A stretch of DNA of 64,000 bases. Origin: Aquitalea aquatica (GTDB lineage Bacteria > Pseudomonadota > Gammaproteobacteria > Burkholderiales > Chromobacteriaceae). The position numbers and the translations under genes are program-made. The stretch spans positions 310,001 through 374,000 of the forward strand of contig NZ_JACERN010000039.1 of NCBI RefSeq assembly GCF_013911085.1, written 5' to 3'. Below, one piece after another: positions 53,035 through 62,803 of this stretch (position 1 is its first letter; every line of letters begins with the position of its first letter). The notes beneath the pieces were generated by a model. It had not been told where the DNA came from. It worked only from the letters and a program-made list of their open reading frames with translations, and searched no databases.

Positions 53035-55971
53035 GTGTCTGCTCGATTTCCCGCCATGTTGCGGTTGGCTGTGGTCTATGCCCTGATCGGCGTTCCTTCT
53101 CTGTATAGTGCGATTCCGCCAGGCTATACCGCACCGGTGTTTCCGGCTGCCGGCATCGCCATGATGTCCTTGCTGCTGTGGGGGCGCGCGCTGTGGCCGG
53201 GCGTGCTGCTGGGTTCGCTGCTGGTGCAGTTGGTGGCCAGCTGGCAAGCCGGTGTGCAAGGCTGGGCCTATCTTGCCCTGCTGGTGGTGCCGCTGGCGGC
53301 GACCGTGCAGGCGCTCGGCTCATGCTGGCTGATCCGGCGCTGGATCGGCTGGCCTAATCCGCTGGATCGTGCAGACAGCGTGATCCGGCTGATGTTGTTC
53401 ATCATTCCCCTATCCTGTCTGCTCAGTAGCGGCATCAGCGTGCCAGCGCTGGCGGCGCTGGGGGTGCTGCCGGCTAGCGATCTGCTGTTCAATGCCTGGA
53501 ACTGGTGGCTGGGCGATACCTTTGGCTGCCTCATCATGCTGCCACTGATGCTGGCGTGGTTTGGCCGCCCGCGTAGTGAATGGCGCGCCCGCAGTCCTGC
53601 ATTGCTGTGGCCGATGTTGCTGACTGCGCTGACCATGGTCGGGTTCAGTGCCCTCATTCATCACTGGGAAGCGCTACGGGTACAAAGCCAGTTCAACCGC
53701 GATGCCGGCCAGATTGAACTGGCGTTGAAAAAGCGGCTGGACATGCAGTTGGATGGCATGCTGGCCCTGCAACAACTGCAGACGTATTCCTCAGGTGGTT
53801 CTGCTGACCAGTGGCGCGAACTGACGGCGTCCTGGCTGGCGCGGCTGCCGGGTACGCAAAGCCTGGGCTGGTGCCCGCTGGTCAGCGATGCCGAGCGTGC
53901 CGCCTTCGAAGACAGTGCGCTGGCCGGTGCGACCATTCTGGCGCGCGATGCCGCTGGCCATGTCGCGCCATCGCCGCAGCGTCCTTCCTATTTGCCCGTC
54001 CGCTATATCGAACCATTCGCCAGCAACAAGCGTGCCTTGGGGCTGGACATCCTGTCCTCGCCCGAGCTGGCCAGCACTATCCGGCATAGCCTGCAGAGTG
54101 GCCTGCCGGTGGCCAGCCCCGCCATTCGCCTGGTGCAGGAAGCGCAACAGCAGAAGGGCGTGGCGCTGTATCAGGCGGTATATGCCCCGCTGGATGACAG
54201 CCAGCATCAGGTGCTGCGCGGGGTGGTGTCCAGCCTGTTCCGCATGGATGACATCGTGTCCAGTACCCTGCAGCATGGTGTGCGTCGCGATATCGAAGTC
54301 TGCTTGATTGATCGGGATGGCGCGCCCGGTTTCCACCGCCTGTCCGGCCCGGCCAATTGTGGCAAGGATGGCTGGTTCGGCCAGCGGCCGCATTTGCTCA
54401 GCCAGTTTTCCTTTGCCGGACGCAATTGGGCATTGCGCCTGCGTGCCAGCGAGGATTATCTGGCCGGACTGCGCAGCTGGCTGGAGTGGATCACCTTTGT
54501 GGTGGGGCTGGCCATGACCGGCCTGTTTGGTGGTTTTCTGCTGATTGTCACCGGCTATACCCGGCGCATCGAAGGTGAGGTGCAGCAGCGTACCGCCGAG
54601 CTGGCCGATACCAACCAGCAATTGCAAACCCAGCTGGATGCCACGCGCAAGGCCGAGGCCAATGTGACTTATCTGGCCTTGCACGACAGCCTGACCAGCC
54701 TGCCCAACCGGGCCTGCTGGCTGACCATGGCCCGCCATGCCATGGCCGAAAAGGACAAAACTCAGCTGGCGGTGCTGTTTCTGGACATGGATGAATTCAA
54801 GACGGTCAACGACAGCCTGGGCCATCCGGTGGGTGATCAGCTATTGGTTAGCATTTCGCGTCGCCTGCAACAGCCACTGCCGCCCGATGCCATGCTGGCC
54901 CGGCTGGGTGGCGACGAATTTGTCATCCTGCTGCCTTACCAGCAGCAGGCGCAGCTGGATGCGCTGGGCGAACAGTTACTGGCATTGTTTGACCCGGCGG
55001 TGGTGGTGGAGCAGCACGAACTGCGCTGCACGGTGAGTATCGGGGTGGCACTGTTTCCGCAAGACGGGCAAGACCCGGACACCCTGCTGCGCCATGCCGA
55101 CATGGCCATGTATGCAGCCAAGGAAGCAGGGCGTGACACCTTGCGCTACTACACCCCGGACATGAATACCCAGGCCATGGAACGGCTGACGCTGGAGCGC
55201 GACCTGCGCCGGGCGCTACAGGACGACCCGACACAACTGGTGCTGTACTACCAGCCGCAGCTGGATGCCGATACTGGCCGCTGCATCGGTTGCGAGGCGC
55301 TGGTGCGCTGGCGTCATCCCCTGCGCGGGCTGATGTTGCCCGGCGAGTTCATCAGCCTGGCCGAGCGCAGCGGGCTGATTGTCGAGCTGGGGCGCTGGGT
55401 GCTGGCCGAGGCTTGTGCCGAACAGGCGCGTTGGGCCGCCGCCGGACTGCTGCTGCCGGTATCGGTCAATCTGTCGCCGGTGCAGCTGGAGCGCAGTGAT
55501 CTCACGCCTTATGTGCGCGGGCTGGTACAACGCTACCAGATCGCTCCCGGCATGCTGGAGCTGGAGCTGACCGAAGGAGCGCTGATGAGCGAGGATGCGC
55601 GCCATCTGGAGGTGTTCAATGCGCTGATGCAACTGGGCTGCCGCTTTGCGCTGGATGATTTCGGCACCGGCTATTCCTCGCTGTCCCGGCTCAAACGTTT
55701 TCCCATCAGCCGCTTGAAGATAGACCAGGCTTTTGTCAGTACCTTGCCGGGTAGTGGCGATGACGAGGCCGTGGTGCGCGCCACCTTGTCGATGGCACGT
55801 GACATGGGCATGGATGTGGTGGCCGAGGGGGTGGAAACCGATGGTCAGCATCACTGCCTGCTGGCCATGGGCTGCACCCAGATGCAGGGCTACCGGTTTG
55901 CCCGGCCGATGCCGGCTGCCGAGCTCTATCACTTTGTCGCCCGGCTACCGCAGGCGCAGGGGGCGAGCTGA
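53035..55971 (+). CDS. MASE1-CHASE-GGDEF-EAL cyclic-di-GMP protein
   Basis: The 978-residue membrane protein combines an N-terminal MASE1 multi-helix sensor (about residues 1-220), a periplasmic CHASE domain (about 230-440), one membrane helix (about 485-505), a short coiled coil, a GGDEF domain and an EAL domain. The active-site GGDEF is at residues 625-629 and EAL at 754-756, with the dimer loop DDFGTGYSSLSRLKRFPISR. Both motifs look intact, so it may make or degrade cyclic-di-GMP depending on signal. The inhibitory RxxD site before GGDEF is missing (PLPPDAMLARL). The start is GTG with AAGGACG upstream. Confidence 0.94.
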   Translation: MSARFPAMLRLAVVYALIGVPSLYSAIPPGYTAPVFPAAGIAMMSLLLWGRALWPGVLLGSLLVQLVASWQAGVQGWAYLALLVVPLAATVQALGSCWLIRRWIGWPNPLDRADSVIRLMLFIIPLSCLLSSGISVPALAALGVLPASDLLFNAWNWWLGDTFGCLIMLPLMLAWFGRPRSEWRARSPALLWPMLLTALTMVGFSALIHHWEALRVQSQFNRDAGQIELALKKRLDMQLDGMLALQQLQTYSSGGSADQWRELTASWLARLPGTQSLGWCPLVSDAERAAFEDSALAGATILARDAAGHVAPSPQRPSYLPVRYIEPFASNKRALGLDILSSPELASTIRHSLQSGLPVASPAIRLVQEAQQQKGVALYQAVYAPLDDSQHQVLRGVVSSLFRMDDIVSSTLQHGVRRDIEVCLIDRDGAPGFHRLSGPANCGKDGWFGQRPHLLSQFSFAGRNWALRLRASEDYLAGLRSWLEWITFVVGLAMTGLFGGFLLIVTGYTRRIEGEVQQRTAELADTNQQLQTQLDATRKAEANVTYLALHDSLTSLPNRACWLTMARHAMAEKDKTQLAVLFLDMDEFKTVNDSLGHPVGDQLLVSISRRLQQPLPPDAMLARLGGDEFVILLPYQQQAQLDALGEQLLALFDPAVVVEQHELRCTVSIGVALFPQDGQDPDTLLRHADMAMYAAKEAGRDTLRYYTPDMNTQAMERLTLERDLRRALQDDPTQLVLYYQPQLDADTGRCIGCEALVRWRHPLRGLMLPGEFISLAERSGLIVELGRWVLAEACAEQARWAAAGLLLPVSVNLSPVQLERSDLTPYVRGLVQRYQIAPGMLELELTEGALMSEDARHLEVFNALMQLGCRFALDDFGTGYSSLSRLKRFPISRLKIDQAFVSTLPGSGDDEAVVRATLSMARDMGMDVVAEGVETDGQHHCLLAMGCTQMQGYRFARPMPAAELYHFVARLPQAQGAS

Positions 55972-55975
55972 TCTT

Positions 55976-55993
55976 GCTTGCGCCAGCGCAAGC
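55976..55993 (+). other. Hairpin after the GGDEF-EAL gene
   Basis: GCTTGCGC-CA-GCGCAAGC is a perfect 8 bp inverted repeat a few bases after the stop. There is no T run, so terminator activity is doubtful. Confidence 0.35.
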
Positions 55994-56079
55994 CGCTGCC
56001 GGATAGCACTGACGCCAGCCTGGCGGCTGTGGCATAACAGGCCGGCTCACCATCCTGCTGTCGAAGGGAGAATCTTGCT

Positions 56080-56736
56080 GTGAAAATTCCATCTACTGTC
56101 GCCTTGCAGCTGATGCATGGCAGCCATTACGCTACGCTGGCCAGCCATTCCACACAGCTGCCCGGCTATCCCTATGCCACGGTATTGCCCTATGTGCTGG
56201 ATCAGGCGCACCGGCCCTTGCTGCTGATCAGTGCCCTGGCCGAGCACACCCGCAACCTGCTGGGTGATGGCCGCTGCAGCTTGTCTGTTGTGGAGGACGG
56301 TGTGAGCGATGTGCAGGCTGGTGCCCGGTTGACCCTGCTGGCCGATGCGCAGCGTATCGAGCCTGAACCCGCGCTGCTGCAACGCTTTTGTCGCTATCAG
56401 ACGGCAGCAGAGGACCTGCTGCAGCTTGATTTCATGTTCTTCCGCCTGCAGCCCTTGCGGCTGCGCTATATCGGCGGCGTCGGGCGTATGGGCTGGCTGG
56501 AAGCGCCGGAGCTGGATGGCCCGCCGCAACTGACCTTGGAAGAAGAAGCTGCACTGTTGCGCCAGGCGGTGGTGGCCGATGGCATTCAGCTGCTGGGACT
56601 GGACACCCTGGGGGCCGACTACCGGGTGGCCGACACGCCAGGACATCAGCGGCTGCAGTGGCCGGACGCCATGCCCTCGGGCGAGGGCTTTGCTGCTGCG
56701 GCCTTGCAGGCATTGGCCGCGCTGGCGCCGGGCTAG
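56080..56736 (+). CDS. HugZ/CREG-like FMN-binding split-barrel protein
   Basis: The 218-residue protein has the PNP-oxidase-like split barrel (residues about 1-110, HYATLASHSTQLPGYPYATV with HRPLLLISALAEHTRNLLGD) and a C-terminal DUF2470-type half (EEEAALLRQAVVADGIQLLG). The family includes HugZ haem oxygenases, but key haem-ligand histidines cannot be confirmed by eye. GTG 56080 has AAGGGAG upstream. No haem uptake genes are nearby, so the role remains open. Confidence 0.8.
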   Translation: MKIPSTVALQLMHGSHYATLASHSTQLPGYPYATVLPYVLDQAHRPLLLISALAEHTRNLLGDGRCSLSVVEDGVSDVQAGARLTLLADAQRIEPEPALLQRFCRYQTAAEDLLQLDFMFFRLQPLRLRYIGGVGRMGWLEAPELDGPPQLTLEEEAALLRQAVVADGIQLLGLDTLGADYRVADTPGHQRLQWPDAMPSGEGFAAAALQALAALAPG

Positions 56737-56764
56737 TGGTCACCGGCGCAGCCAGCAGGCTGGT

Positions 56765-57466
56765 CTAGAAGGACTCCATCGGCAGCAGATAGCGCCACTG
56801 TGCGGCAGGCAGGTCACCCATGCCCAGCTTGCCGATGCGGATGCAGCGCAGGGCCAGCGGTTGCAAACCCAGCCCCTGACAGATGGCAGCCAGTTGGCCG
56901 GGCTGTACTGCCGTCAGCACCAGTCGCAGTTGGCGGTCGCTCTGGCGGCTCACTTTCAGGCCGCGCGGGGCTTTGCCTGGCAGTTTCAATTGCTGCAGGC
57001 GCTGTTTGAGTTCTTCTGCAGCGGGTGCCGCCTCCAGCTGAATCAGGTATTCCTGCTCGGCATCGGCCAGCTTGCGTGCCAGTTTCTTGTCCAGTGTCAG
57101 TGCCACCAGGCCATGACAGCCCGGTTCCAGCGCACCGGCTTGTTGTAGCGGCTTCAGATGACGCGGATTGAAGACCACCTCGCTGCCATCCCGTGCGGCG
57201 CGGGTGTCTGGGGTAATCAGGGTTGATAGCGGCAGGGACTCGGCCGTGGCACGATGCAGCAGCAGGCTGATGCTGAGCTCACCCAGCGTCATGCGTGGCT
57301 TGTCCAGTTCGATGCGCTGTTCTGGCCGTACGCGGCTGCCCAGTTGCTGCACCAGTTGGCCATCCACCCTGACCCGTCCCTGTTCGATGAAAGCATCGGC
57401 TTCACGGCGCGAGCACAGCCCCAGTTCGACCATGCGTTTGGACAAACGCAGTTCCTGTTCACTCAT
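56765..57466 (-). CDS. RsuA/RluB-like S4-domain protein, likely catalytically dead
   Basis: The 233-residue protein has an N-terminal S4 RNA-binding domain (ELRLSKRMVELGLCSRREAD, residues about 5-55) and a pseudouridine-synthase-like domain. In active RsuA, RluB, RluE and RluF enzymes the catalytic motif is GRLDxxTxGLLLLT. Here it reads GALEPGCHGLVALTLDKKLA (residues 111-130), so the catalytic aspartate is replaced by E114 and the preceding arginine by alanine. The protein may bind RNA without isomerising uridine. The start has no strong ribosome site. Confidence 0.85.
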   Translation of the reverse strand: MSEQELRLSKRMVELGLCSRREADAFIEQGRVRVDGQLVQQLGSRVRPEQRIELDKPRMTLGELSISLLLHRATAESLPLSTLITPDTRAARDGSEVVFNPRHLKPLQQAGALEPGCHGLVALTLDKKLARKLADAEQEYLIQLEAAPAAEELKQRLQQLKLPGKAPRGLKVSRQSDRQLRLVLTAVQPGQLAAICQGLGLQPLALRCIRIGKLGMGDLPAAQWRYLLPMESF

Positions 57467-57554
57467 TGCGGTACTCCAGTGGGATCGACGCAGGGTCGGG
57501 GTCGGCGATTATCCGCCTGCGCCCCGGTGCTGGCAATCGTGCCGCCGTGATTAA

Positions 57555-57694
57555 GAAGCTGTTCACGATCTAGGGAGTAAGGGGCAAGGCCAAGCGAAAG
57601 GACGTGAAAAAGCGCAATGGAGATGGTATCCATGAACGTTTTGAGTGGCTTTCAACGCAGGATCACCCGCGTATTGCCGGTCGTGAACAGCCTC
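57555..57694. mobile_element. Putative MITE (non-autonomous inverted-repeat element)
   Basis: A 140-base segment is bounded by 16-base terminal inverted repeats, GAAGCTGTTCACGATC at 57555-57570 and the complement of GAGGCTGTTCACGACC at 57679-57694, matching at 14 of 16 positions. It contains no gene. Ends of this kind (GCTGTTCACGA) recall IS5-family elements. I see no convincing target duplication; the flanks are TAA and TCA, both fitting a TNA target. The right end abuts the stop codon of the HD-GYP gene. Copy number outside the window is unknown. Confidence 0.55.
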
Positions 57695-58972
57695 TCAGGT
57701 GGGTTTCCCTGTCGGCAGCGCAGCCGACATGGCCCCATGCATGTCGCGTGCTGCCACCGCCAGAATGGCCGGATCAATGCGCTGTTGCGCCGCCAGTTGC
57801 TGCAGGGTGGCCAGCACCGCGTCGGCACTGAGTCCGGCACGATAGGGCCTGTCCTGGGCCAGTGCCTGGAAAATGTCGGCCACGCGCAGGATGCGTGCTT
57901 CGATGCACATGCTGGCTGCACTCAGATGGAAGGGATAGCCGCCGCCATCCGGCTCTTCGTGGTGATAGGCAGCCCAGCAGGCGATTTCTTCAAAGCCGCG
58001 GATATGTCGCAGGATCTGGTAGGTTTCAAAGCTATGGGCATTGATCAGGCTGCGTTCGCGGCTGGTGAGCCCGGCGGGCTTTTCCAGAATTTCATCCGGC
58101 ACGCGCAGCTTGCCCAGATCATGCAGCAGGGCGGCGATTTCCAGCTGGTCGCAACGGCCAGGCGTCAGCCCTAGTCGCTCGGCCAGCCAGCGCGACAGCC
58201 CGGCCACGCCTTGCGAGTGGCGCGCGGTAAACGGGCTTTTGGCATCGACAATGCAGGAAAACAGCGTGGCCAATTGCTTGAGCTGTGCCGTGCTGGCAGT
58301 GCAGGGCAGGCTGAGCTCGCGCATATCCTGCAGCATGCCGGCAATACCGCGTGGCTCCAGCTGCAACCAAAAGGCTTCGGCCTGCGATGCTTGCAGAAAA
58401 GCCTCGACCAGCTGTGGGGCAAAGTGCTGGCCGCTGCGCTGGGCGATCTGCTCTCGAATAGCCGGCGTGTGGCTCAGCAGCTCGCCACCGCTGTAGAAGG
58501 CCGCGGCCATGGCGTCTACCCGGTCTACCAGATAGATCAGGTTGGCCTGCTCGGCTATTTCGCGACAGAGGCCAGGCATGGCCACCAGTTTTTCCCACGG
58601 GGTGTGGTGATAGCGTACCGGCTCGGCCATGGCTGCCAGCGGGGTAAAGCCGGCCAATAGCGCTGCACCGGTCAGGCAATGCTGTTGGGAGCCGGCCCAG
58701 TCGAACTCGCTGACCAGGTGGTGATGGGTGCGGGTGGAGGAGACGCCGACATCGTGCAGCAGGCCCAGATCGAACAGAAAGCTGGCCTGTGCCCGGCTCA
58801 GGCCCAGCGTCAGTGCGCAGTGATAAGCCATGATGCCGACCCGCTTGCCGTGGGCCACGTCATCGATGCCCACCAGATCAAGGGCATCAGACAGTGCGTG
58901 AATCACTTCGCGCAGGTCGACATGGATGCTGCAGTCGTCATGGACGCTGCGGCTGGCGGTGACATTGGACAT
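57695..58972 (-). CDS. Tandem HD / HD-GYP domain protein
   Basis: The 425-residue protein holds two HD modules. The first has HGKRVGIMAYH (residues 41-51) and LLHDVGVSS (HD at 73-74). The second has ARHSQGVA, ALLHDLGKL (HD at 284-285), AYHHEEPDGGGYPF (HHE 337-339, GYP 345-347) and ILRVADIFQALAQDRPYR. The second is a full HD-GYP domain, likely a cyclic-di-GMP phosphodiesterase. Start at ATG 58972 gives MSNVTASRSVHDD; the frame is open to 59023. There is no membrane segment. Its 3' end abuts the MITE-like element, so its C-terminus may have been altered by that insertion. Confidence 0.92.
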   Translation of the reverse strand: MSNVTASRSVHDDCSIHVDLREVIHALSDALDLVGIDDVAHGKRVGIMAYHCALTLGLSRAQASFLFDLGLLHDVGVSSTRTHHHLVSEFDWAGSQQHCLTGAALLAGFTPLAAMAEPVRYHHTPWEKLVAMPGLCREIAEQANLIYLVDRVDAMAAAFYSGGELLSHTPAIREQIAQRSGQHFAPQLVEAFLQASQAEAFWLQLEPRGIAGMLQDMRELSLPCTASTAQLKQLATLFSCIVDAKSPFTARHSQGVAGLSRWLAERLGLTPGRCDQLEIAALLHDLGKLRVPDEILEKPAGLTSRERSLINAHSFETYQILRHIRGFEEIACWAAYHHEEPDGGGYPFHLSAASMCIEARILRVADIFQALAQDRPYRAGLSADAVLATLQQLAAQQRIDPAILAVAARDMHGAMSAALPTGKPT

Positions 58973-59211
58973 GGCGGGCTTTCGCAGGCAAACAAATGAC
59001 TGGCCTTGATGCCAGTCCCTCATTTCAATCTAATGCATGGCGGGGGTTGGCGAAAGCCGCAAATCCGGCTTGGAGTTTGTTTTCTATCTGCGCTACGCGG
59101 GTGATCCTGCATTGAAATCCGTTAAAAATGCGCAGAAACAGGCTATTCATTGCGTTTATTCACGCCCTTGCACCTTGGCTGTTCCTTCCTTTGCAGATGG
59201 TACCCAGGCTG

Positions 59212-60822
59212 TTATAGCCGATACGCCGCCACAATTTCCTGCATGCGCCGGGCCGATGCATCCAGCGCCTGCGCTGCCGTGGCGGCTGCCGAGGCATCGC
59301 TGTTGGTGCTTTGTGCCATCTGGGCGATCTGGTCTACCTGTACCGCGATATCGGTGCTGGCACTGGCCTGTTCACGGATGGATAGGGTGATGTTACCCAC
59401 CAGCCCCACCAGGTCGCGGGTGGTGTCACCGATGCGGACAATGGCTTCTTGCGCCATATCGGCCCGCTGCATGCCGCTTTCCACTCTGGCCACGGTAGCG
59501 GCCATGGCCTTGCCGGTTTGCTCGTTGCTGCCGGCAATGGCGCTGATCACGCTGTTGATCTCGCTGGTCATGCTGCTGGTGCGTTCGGCCAGCTTGCGTA
59601 CCTCGTCTGCCACCACGGCAAAGCCGCGTCCCTGCTCGCCGGCCCGTGCTGCTTCGATGGCGGCGTTCAGTGCCAGGAGATTGGTCTGGTCAGCCACCTC
59701 CTTGATGACCGAAACCGCCGAAACGATGGAGCGCGCCTGTTCGCCCAGCTGGCGCACGCTATGCGAGGCGGTGCCCACCGTGCCGGCAATGTCGCGAATG
59801 TCGCTGACGGTACTGCTGACCACCTGTCCGCCACTGCCTGCCAGCTCGCCGGCGTTCACCGCCTGCTCGTTGGTGGCGGCCGCCTGCATGCCGACATGAT
59901 TGATGCTGACGGTCAGCTGCTGCACGGTGGCAGCCACGCTGGCCGAGATATCGCTCTGCCGGGCAGCCGTACCGGCCACTTCGTCTGATGCGCGTGCGAC
60001 ATCGGCAGAGGCCACGGTCAACTGACGGATATTGCCGGTCAATGCGCTCAGGCTGCCCTGCAATCTGCCAATCAGGCTGTTGAAAGCACTGGCGGTGGCA
60101 CCCAGCTCGTCATCGCTGTCCTGTGGGGCGCGGCGGGTGAAGTCAAGCGAATCGGCAATGCCGCTAATGGCATTCTGCAAACCGTTGATCGCCCGGGACA
60201 GTGAACGTGCCAGCGACCAGCTCATGCTGCCTACCACCAGCAGGCAGAGCAGCACGGTGGCAAGGCTGAGCAGCTGCACGAACTGCAGCAGCCCGGTGGC
60301 TTGGCCGGCTTCCTGTTGTGTCAGCTGGTAGTTGTAATGCAGATGGCTTTCGCCGGCAGCCAGCACGGCGCGCGCCGTGGGCACCAGCTGACGCAGCGCC
60401 GATTTGGCTGCCACGATATCGCCGTTTTCGGTGGCTTCAAAATAGGGCTTGAGCACCCGGGCGTAGTCGTCCAGCCGGGCCTGGTCCTGTGCCAGCAGGC
60501 GCTGGTCTTCGCTGCTGAGGGCCAGTGCGTGATAGCTTTTCAGTGCGGCACGGGCATCCTGCTCTTCATCAGCAATGGCCTTGGGCAAGCGTTGCAATTC
60601 ATTGGCATTGTCGCTGGCGCCTAGCAGCAGCGAATCGACAGTCATTTTCAGCGTATCGGTCTGAAAGCGCTGCAGGGTCTCTACGCTGGGCAGGTCGCCC
60701 TCCAGCAGGCGCTGGATGAATTGCCCCAGACTGAACTGGGTATAAGCCATGACGCTTCCCAGCATGCACAGCCCCGTCGTGGTAACGATGGCCAGCATGG
60801 TAAGCCTGGACTTGATCTGCAT
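59212..60822 (-). CDS. Methyl-accepting chemotaxis protein with 4HB sensor
   Basis: This 536-residue chemoreceptor has membrane segments at about residues 7-27 and 180-205 enclosing a four-helix-bundle sensor, a HAMP domain (about 206-260) and a signalling domain with the conserved tip [20 protein letters not shown]. The ligand is unknown. A GGAG ribosome site precedes the ATG. In its 5' leader is an 8 bp GC-rich hairpin (60855-60874). It is unlinked to chemotaxis operons and probably joins a receptor pool encoded elsewhere. Confidence 0.94.
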   Translation of the reverse strand: MQIKSRLTMLAIVTTTGLCMLGSVMAYTQFSLGQFIQRLLEGDLPSVETLQRFQTDTLKMTVDSLLLGASDNANELQRLPKAIADEEQDARAALKSYHALALSSEDQRLLAQDQARLDDYARVLKPYFEATENGDIVAAKSALRQLVPTARAVLAAGESHLHYNYQLTQQEAGQATGLLQFVQLLSLATVLLCLLVVGSMSWSLARSLSRAINGLQNAISGIADSLDFTRRAPQDSDDELGATASAFNSLIGRLQGSLSALTGNIRQLTVASADVARASDEVAGTAARQSDISASVAATVQQLTVSINHVGMQAAATNEQAVNAGELAGSGGQVVSSTVSDIRDIAGTVGTASHSVRQLGEQARSIVSAVSVIKEVADQTNLLALNAAIEAARAGEQGRGFAVVADEVRKLAERTSSMTSEINSVISAIAGSNEQTGKAMAATVARVESGMQRADMAQEAIVRIGDTTRDLVGLVGNITLSIREQASASTDIAVQVDQIAQMAQSTNSDASAAATAAQALDASARRMQEIVAAYRL

Positions 60823-61228
60823 GGTGCACTCCCTGTTGTGCGCTTCTTCGCCAGCGGCTGCCGACAGGCAGCCGTTCCCGCTGCCTGTAGCGCAAGGCTG
60901 CAGGCATGATTTGATCTGAAACTGATCGGGTGAGGGGAGTCGTAGCAGACGAACTACTGCCGGCTTTTACCGTTTTTTATCGTTTTATCACTACTGCCAG
61001 CTATTTTTTGCCGCGTTGCCCTGCGTTGTGCTGGCCTGTTTCTTTATTGTGCTGGGCAAGCAAGGCAGTAGTTATGCAGAAATTTGATCAAACATGCAAG
61101 ATATTTTGCCGGGTGTCGATGCGATTGGCCATGCAGGCTGCGGCGCGGGCGCAACGAATTGCTGCGCGGAGTTGGGTGGAGGAAAAGCAAAAAGGCCAAC
61201 TCGTGGGAGCTGGCCTTTTTGGTAATGC
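60823..61228. other. Intergenic region between chemoreceptor and tRNA-Met genes
   Basis: The 406 bases contain the 5' leader of the minus-strand chemoreceptor, with the hairpin CGGCTGCC-GACA-GGCAGCCG at 60855-60874, an AT-rich stretch near 60960-61020, and the tRNA terminator at 61189-61221. I found no gene and no clear sigma28-type promoter. Confidence 0.5.
61189..61221 (-). terminator. Terminator of the tRNA-Met operon
   Basis: On the minus strand, AAAAAGGCCAGCTC pairs with GAGTTGGCCTTTTT across loop CCAC (one G-U pair) and ends in T5. It lies eight bases beyond the 3' end of the second-transcribed tRNA-Met. Confidence 0.88.
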
Positions 61229-61305
<77 letters not shown>

Positions 61306-61337
61306 GTGAAGCCTGACAAGTCAAACTTCGCAAACTG

Positions 61338-61414
<77 letters not shown>

Positions 61415-61446
61415 ACGTTTCTCGATGCGCTTGCACCGAGACGCGA

Positions 61447-61475
61447 ACTATACGCAGCGTTTTTTCGGCTGTCAA
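61447..61475 (-). promoter_or_regulatory. Strong promoter of the tRNA-Met pair
   Basis: On the minus strand a perfect TTGACA (61475-61470) and TATAGT (61452-61447) are separated by 17 bases, and a GC-rich discriminator follows. The first tRNA starts about 33 bases after the -10 box. Confidence 0.85.
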
Positions 61476-61511
61476 CCAAAAATGCGTGCGGCCTGCGGCG
61501 GGCTTGTCGCC

Positions 61512-62663
61512 TTACAAGGTGTGGCAGCGGTCGCCCTGGCTAAAGCCCTGCCAGTCGATGCTGACGCCACGGCCAAAGCCGATCACCTTGAACAGCTCGC
61601 CCATCTCCTGCATCGACAGCAGTTTTTGCACCATGGCCACCACCGGCAGATAGCTGGCGCTGTCGTCGGCATCCAGTTCACCCAGTAGCTGGGTGATGCC
61701 GGCATTGATCAGGAATTGCGCCTGGGTGGTGTAGCCGATCAGGTCCAGCCCGGCGTCGATGCCGGACTGGGCAATGGCGGTGAAATCCACGTGGCAGGTC
61801 AGGTCCATCAGGCCGGGCAGGAAGAAGGGGTCATCCACCGTGTGGTGGCGGTAATGGCCAATCAGCGTGCCCATATGACGTTGCGGATGGTAGAACTCGC
61901 TCGCCGGGTAGCCGTAATCCACCAGCAAGATGGCCCCGCGCACCAGATGGCGCGCCAGGGTGTGGATAAAGGCGGTGTTGCTCAGGCTCAGTTCGCTGAT
62001 ATAGCCCTCTTGCCGGATATTCAGCGCTGCGGCCGGTTGTTGCAGGGCCGGGTCCTGGATGGGGCGGTCTTGCCAGATGAATTGCTCGCCCTCCAGCGCC
62101 ACCCCGCGTTGCTGCGGTTCGGGTGTCCAGTGCAACAGCTCGCAGGGCATGGCATCCAGTACTTCGTTGCCGATTACCACGCCGTCCAGTTCCGCCGGCA
62201 GCACGCTCAGCCATTGCAGGCGGTCGGCCAGATGGGGCAGGGTGGCGCGGATGGCCGTTTGCTGGCGCTCGATCAGGTCGGCCGACAGGTCGATGATGAT
62301 GTACTGTTCCGGCAGGCAGCCCAGCTTTTCCAGTTCGGTCAGGATGTCGATGGCCAGCTTGCCGGTGCCGGCACCGAATTCATATAGCTTGCCGGCGGTT
62401 TGCGGCAGCAGCTCGGCAATCTGCCGGGCCAGGGTGCGACCAAAATAGGCCGACATTTCCGGTGCGGTGGTAAAGTCACCGGCGCTGCCCAGCTTGTGGC
62501 TACCGGCCGAGTAATAGCCCAGGCCCGGCGCGTACAGCGCCAGCTCCATATAGCGGGAAAAGGGAATCCAGCCGCCAGCGTCGCTGATGGCCTGGCGGAT
62601 ATGGGTGCACAGTGCCTGGCTGGTGGCCAGTGCCGCCGTGCTGGGGGCGGGTAAGGTGGTCAT
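61512..62663 (-). CDS. MidA/NDUFAF7-family SAM-dependent methyltransferase
   Basis: The 383-residue class I methyltransferase shows SAM motif YEFGAGTGKLAIDILTEL, the family stretch GNEVLDAMPCELLHW, and the N-terminal RYMELALYAPGLGYYSAGSH. The mitochondrial relative NDUFAF7 methylates an arginine of a complex I subunit; bacterial substrates are not established. ATG 62663 has AGGA upstream at good spacing; the frame is open to 62786. It is divergent from the SDR gene, with 140 bases between the two starts. Confidence 0.88.
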   Translation of the reverse strand: MTTLPAPSTAALATSQALCTHIRQAISDAGGWIPFSRYMELALYAPGLGYYSAGSHKLGSAGDFTTAPEMSAYFGRTLARQIAELLPQTAGKLYEFGAGTGKLAIDILTELEKLGCLPEQYIIIDLSADLIERQQTAIRATLPHLADRLQWLSVLPAELDGVVIGNEVLDAMPCELLHWTPEPQQRGVALEGEQFIWQDRPIQDPALQQPAAALNIRQEGYISELSLSNTAFIHTLARHLVRGAILLVDYGYPASEFYHPQRHMGTLIGHYRHHTVDDPFFLPGLMDLTCHVDFTAIAQSGIDAGLDLIGYTTQAQFLINAGITQLLGELDADDSASYLPVVAMVQKLLSMQEMGELFKVIGFGRGVSIDWQGFSQGDRCHTL

Positions 62664-62803
62664 GGAATGCATCCTGCTACAATGTGCGGCGATTGTGGGC
62701 GAAAGCAGGGCGCGGGAGAAGAGGCAGCGCGCATTTTGTTGCCGTCTACCGTTGGCTGGCGCGGGTCGCCGGCAGCGGGCAACCATTCGGAGATGAACAG
62801 CAG

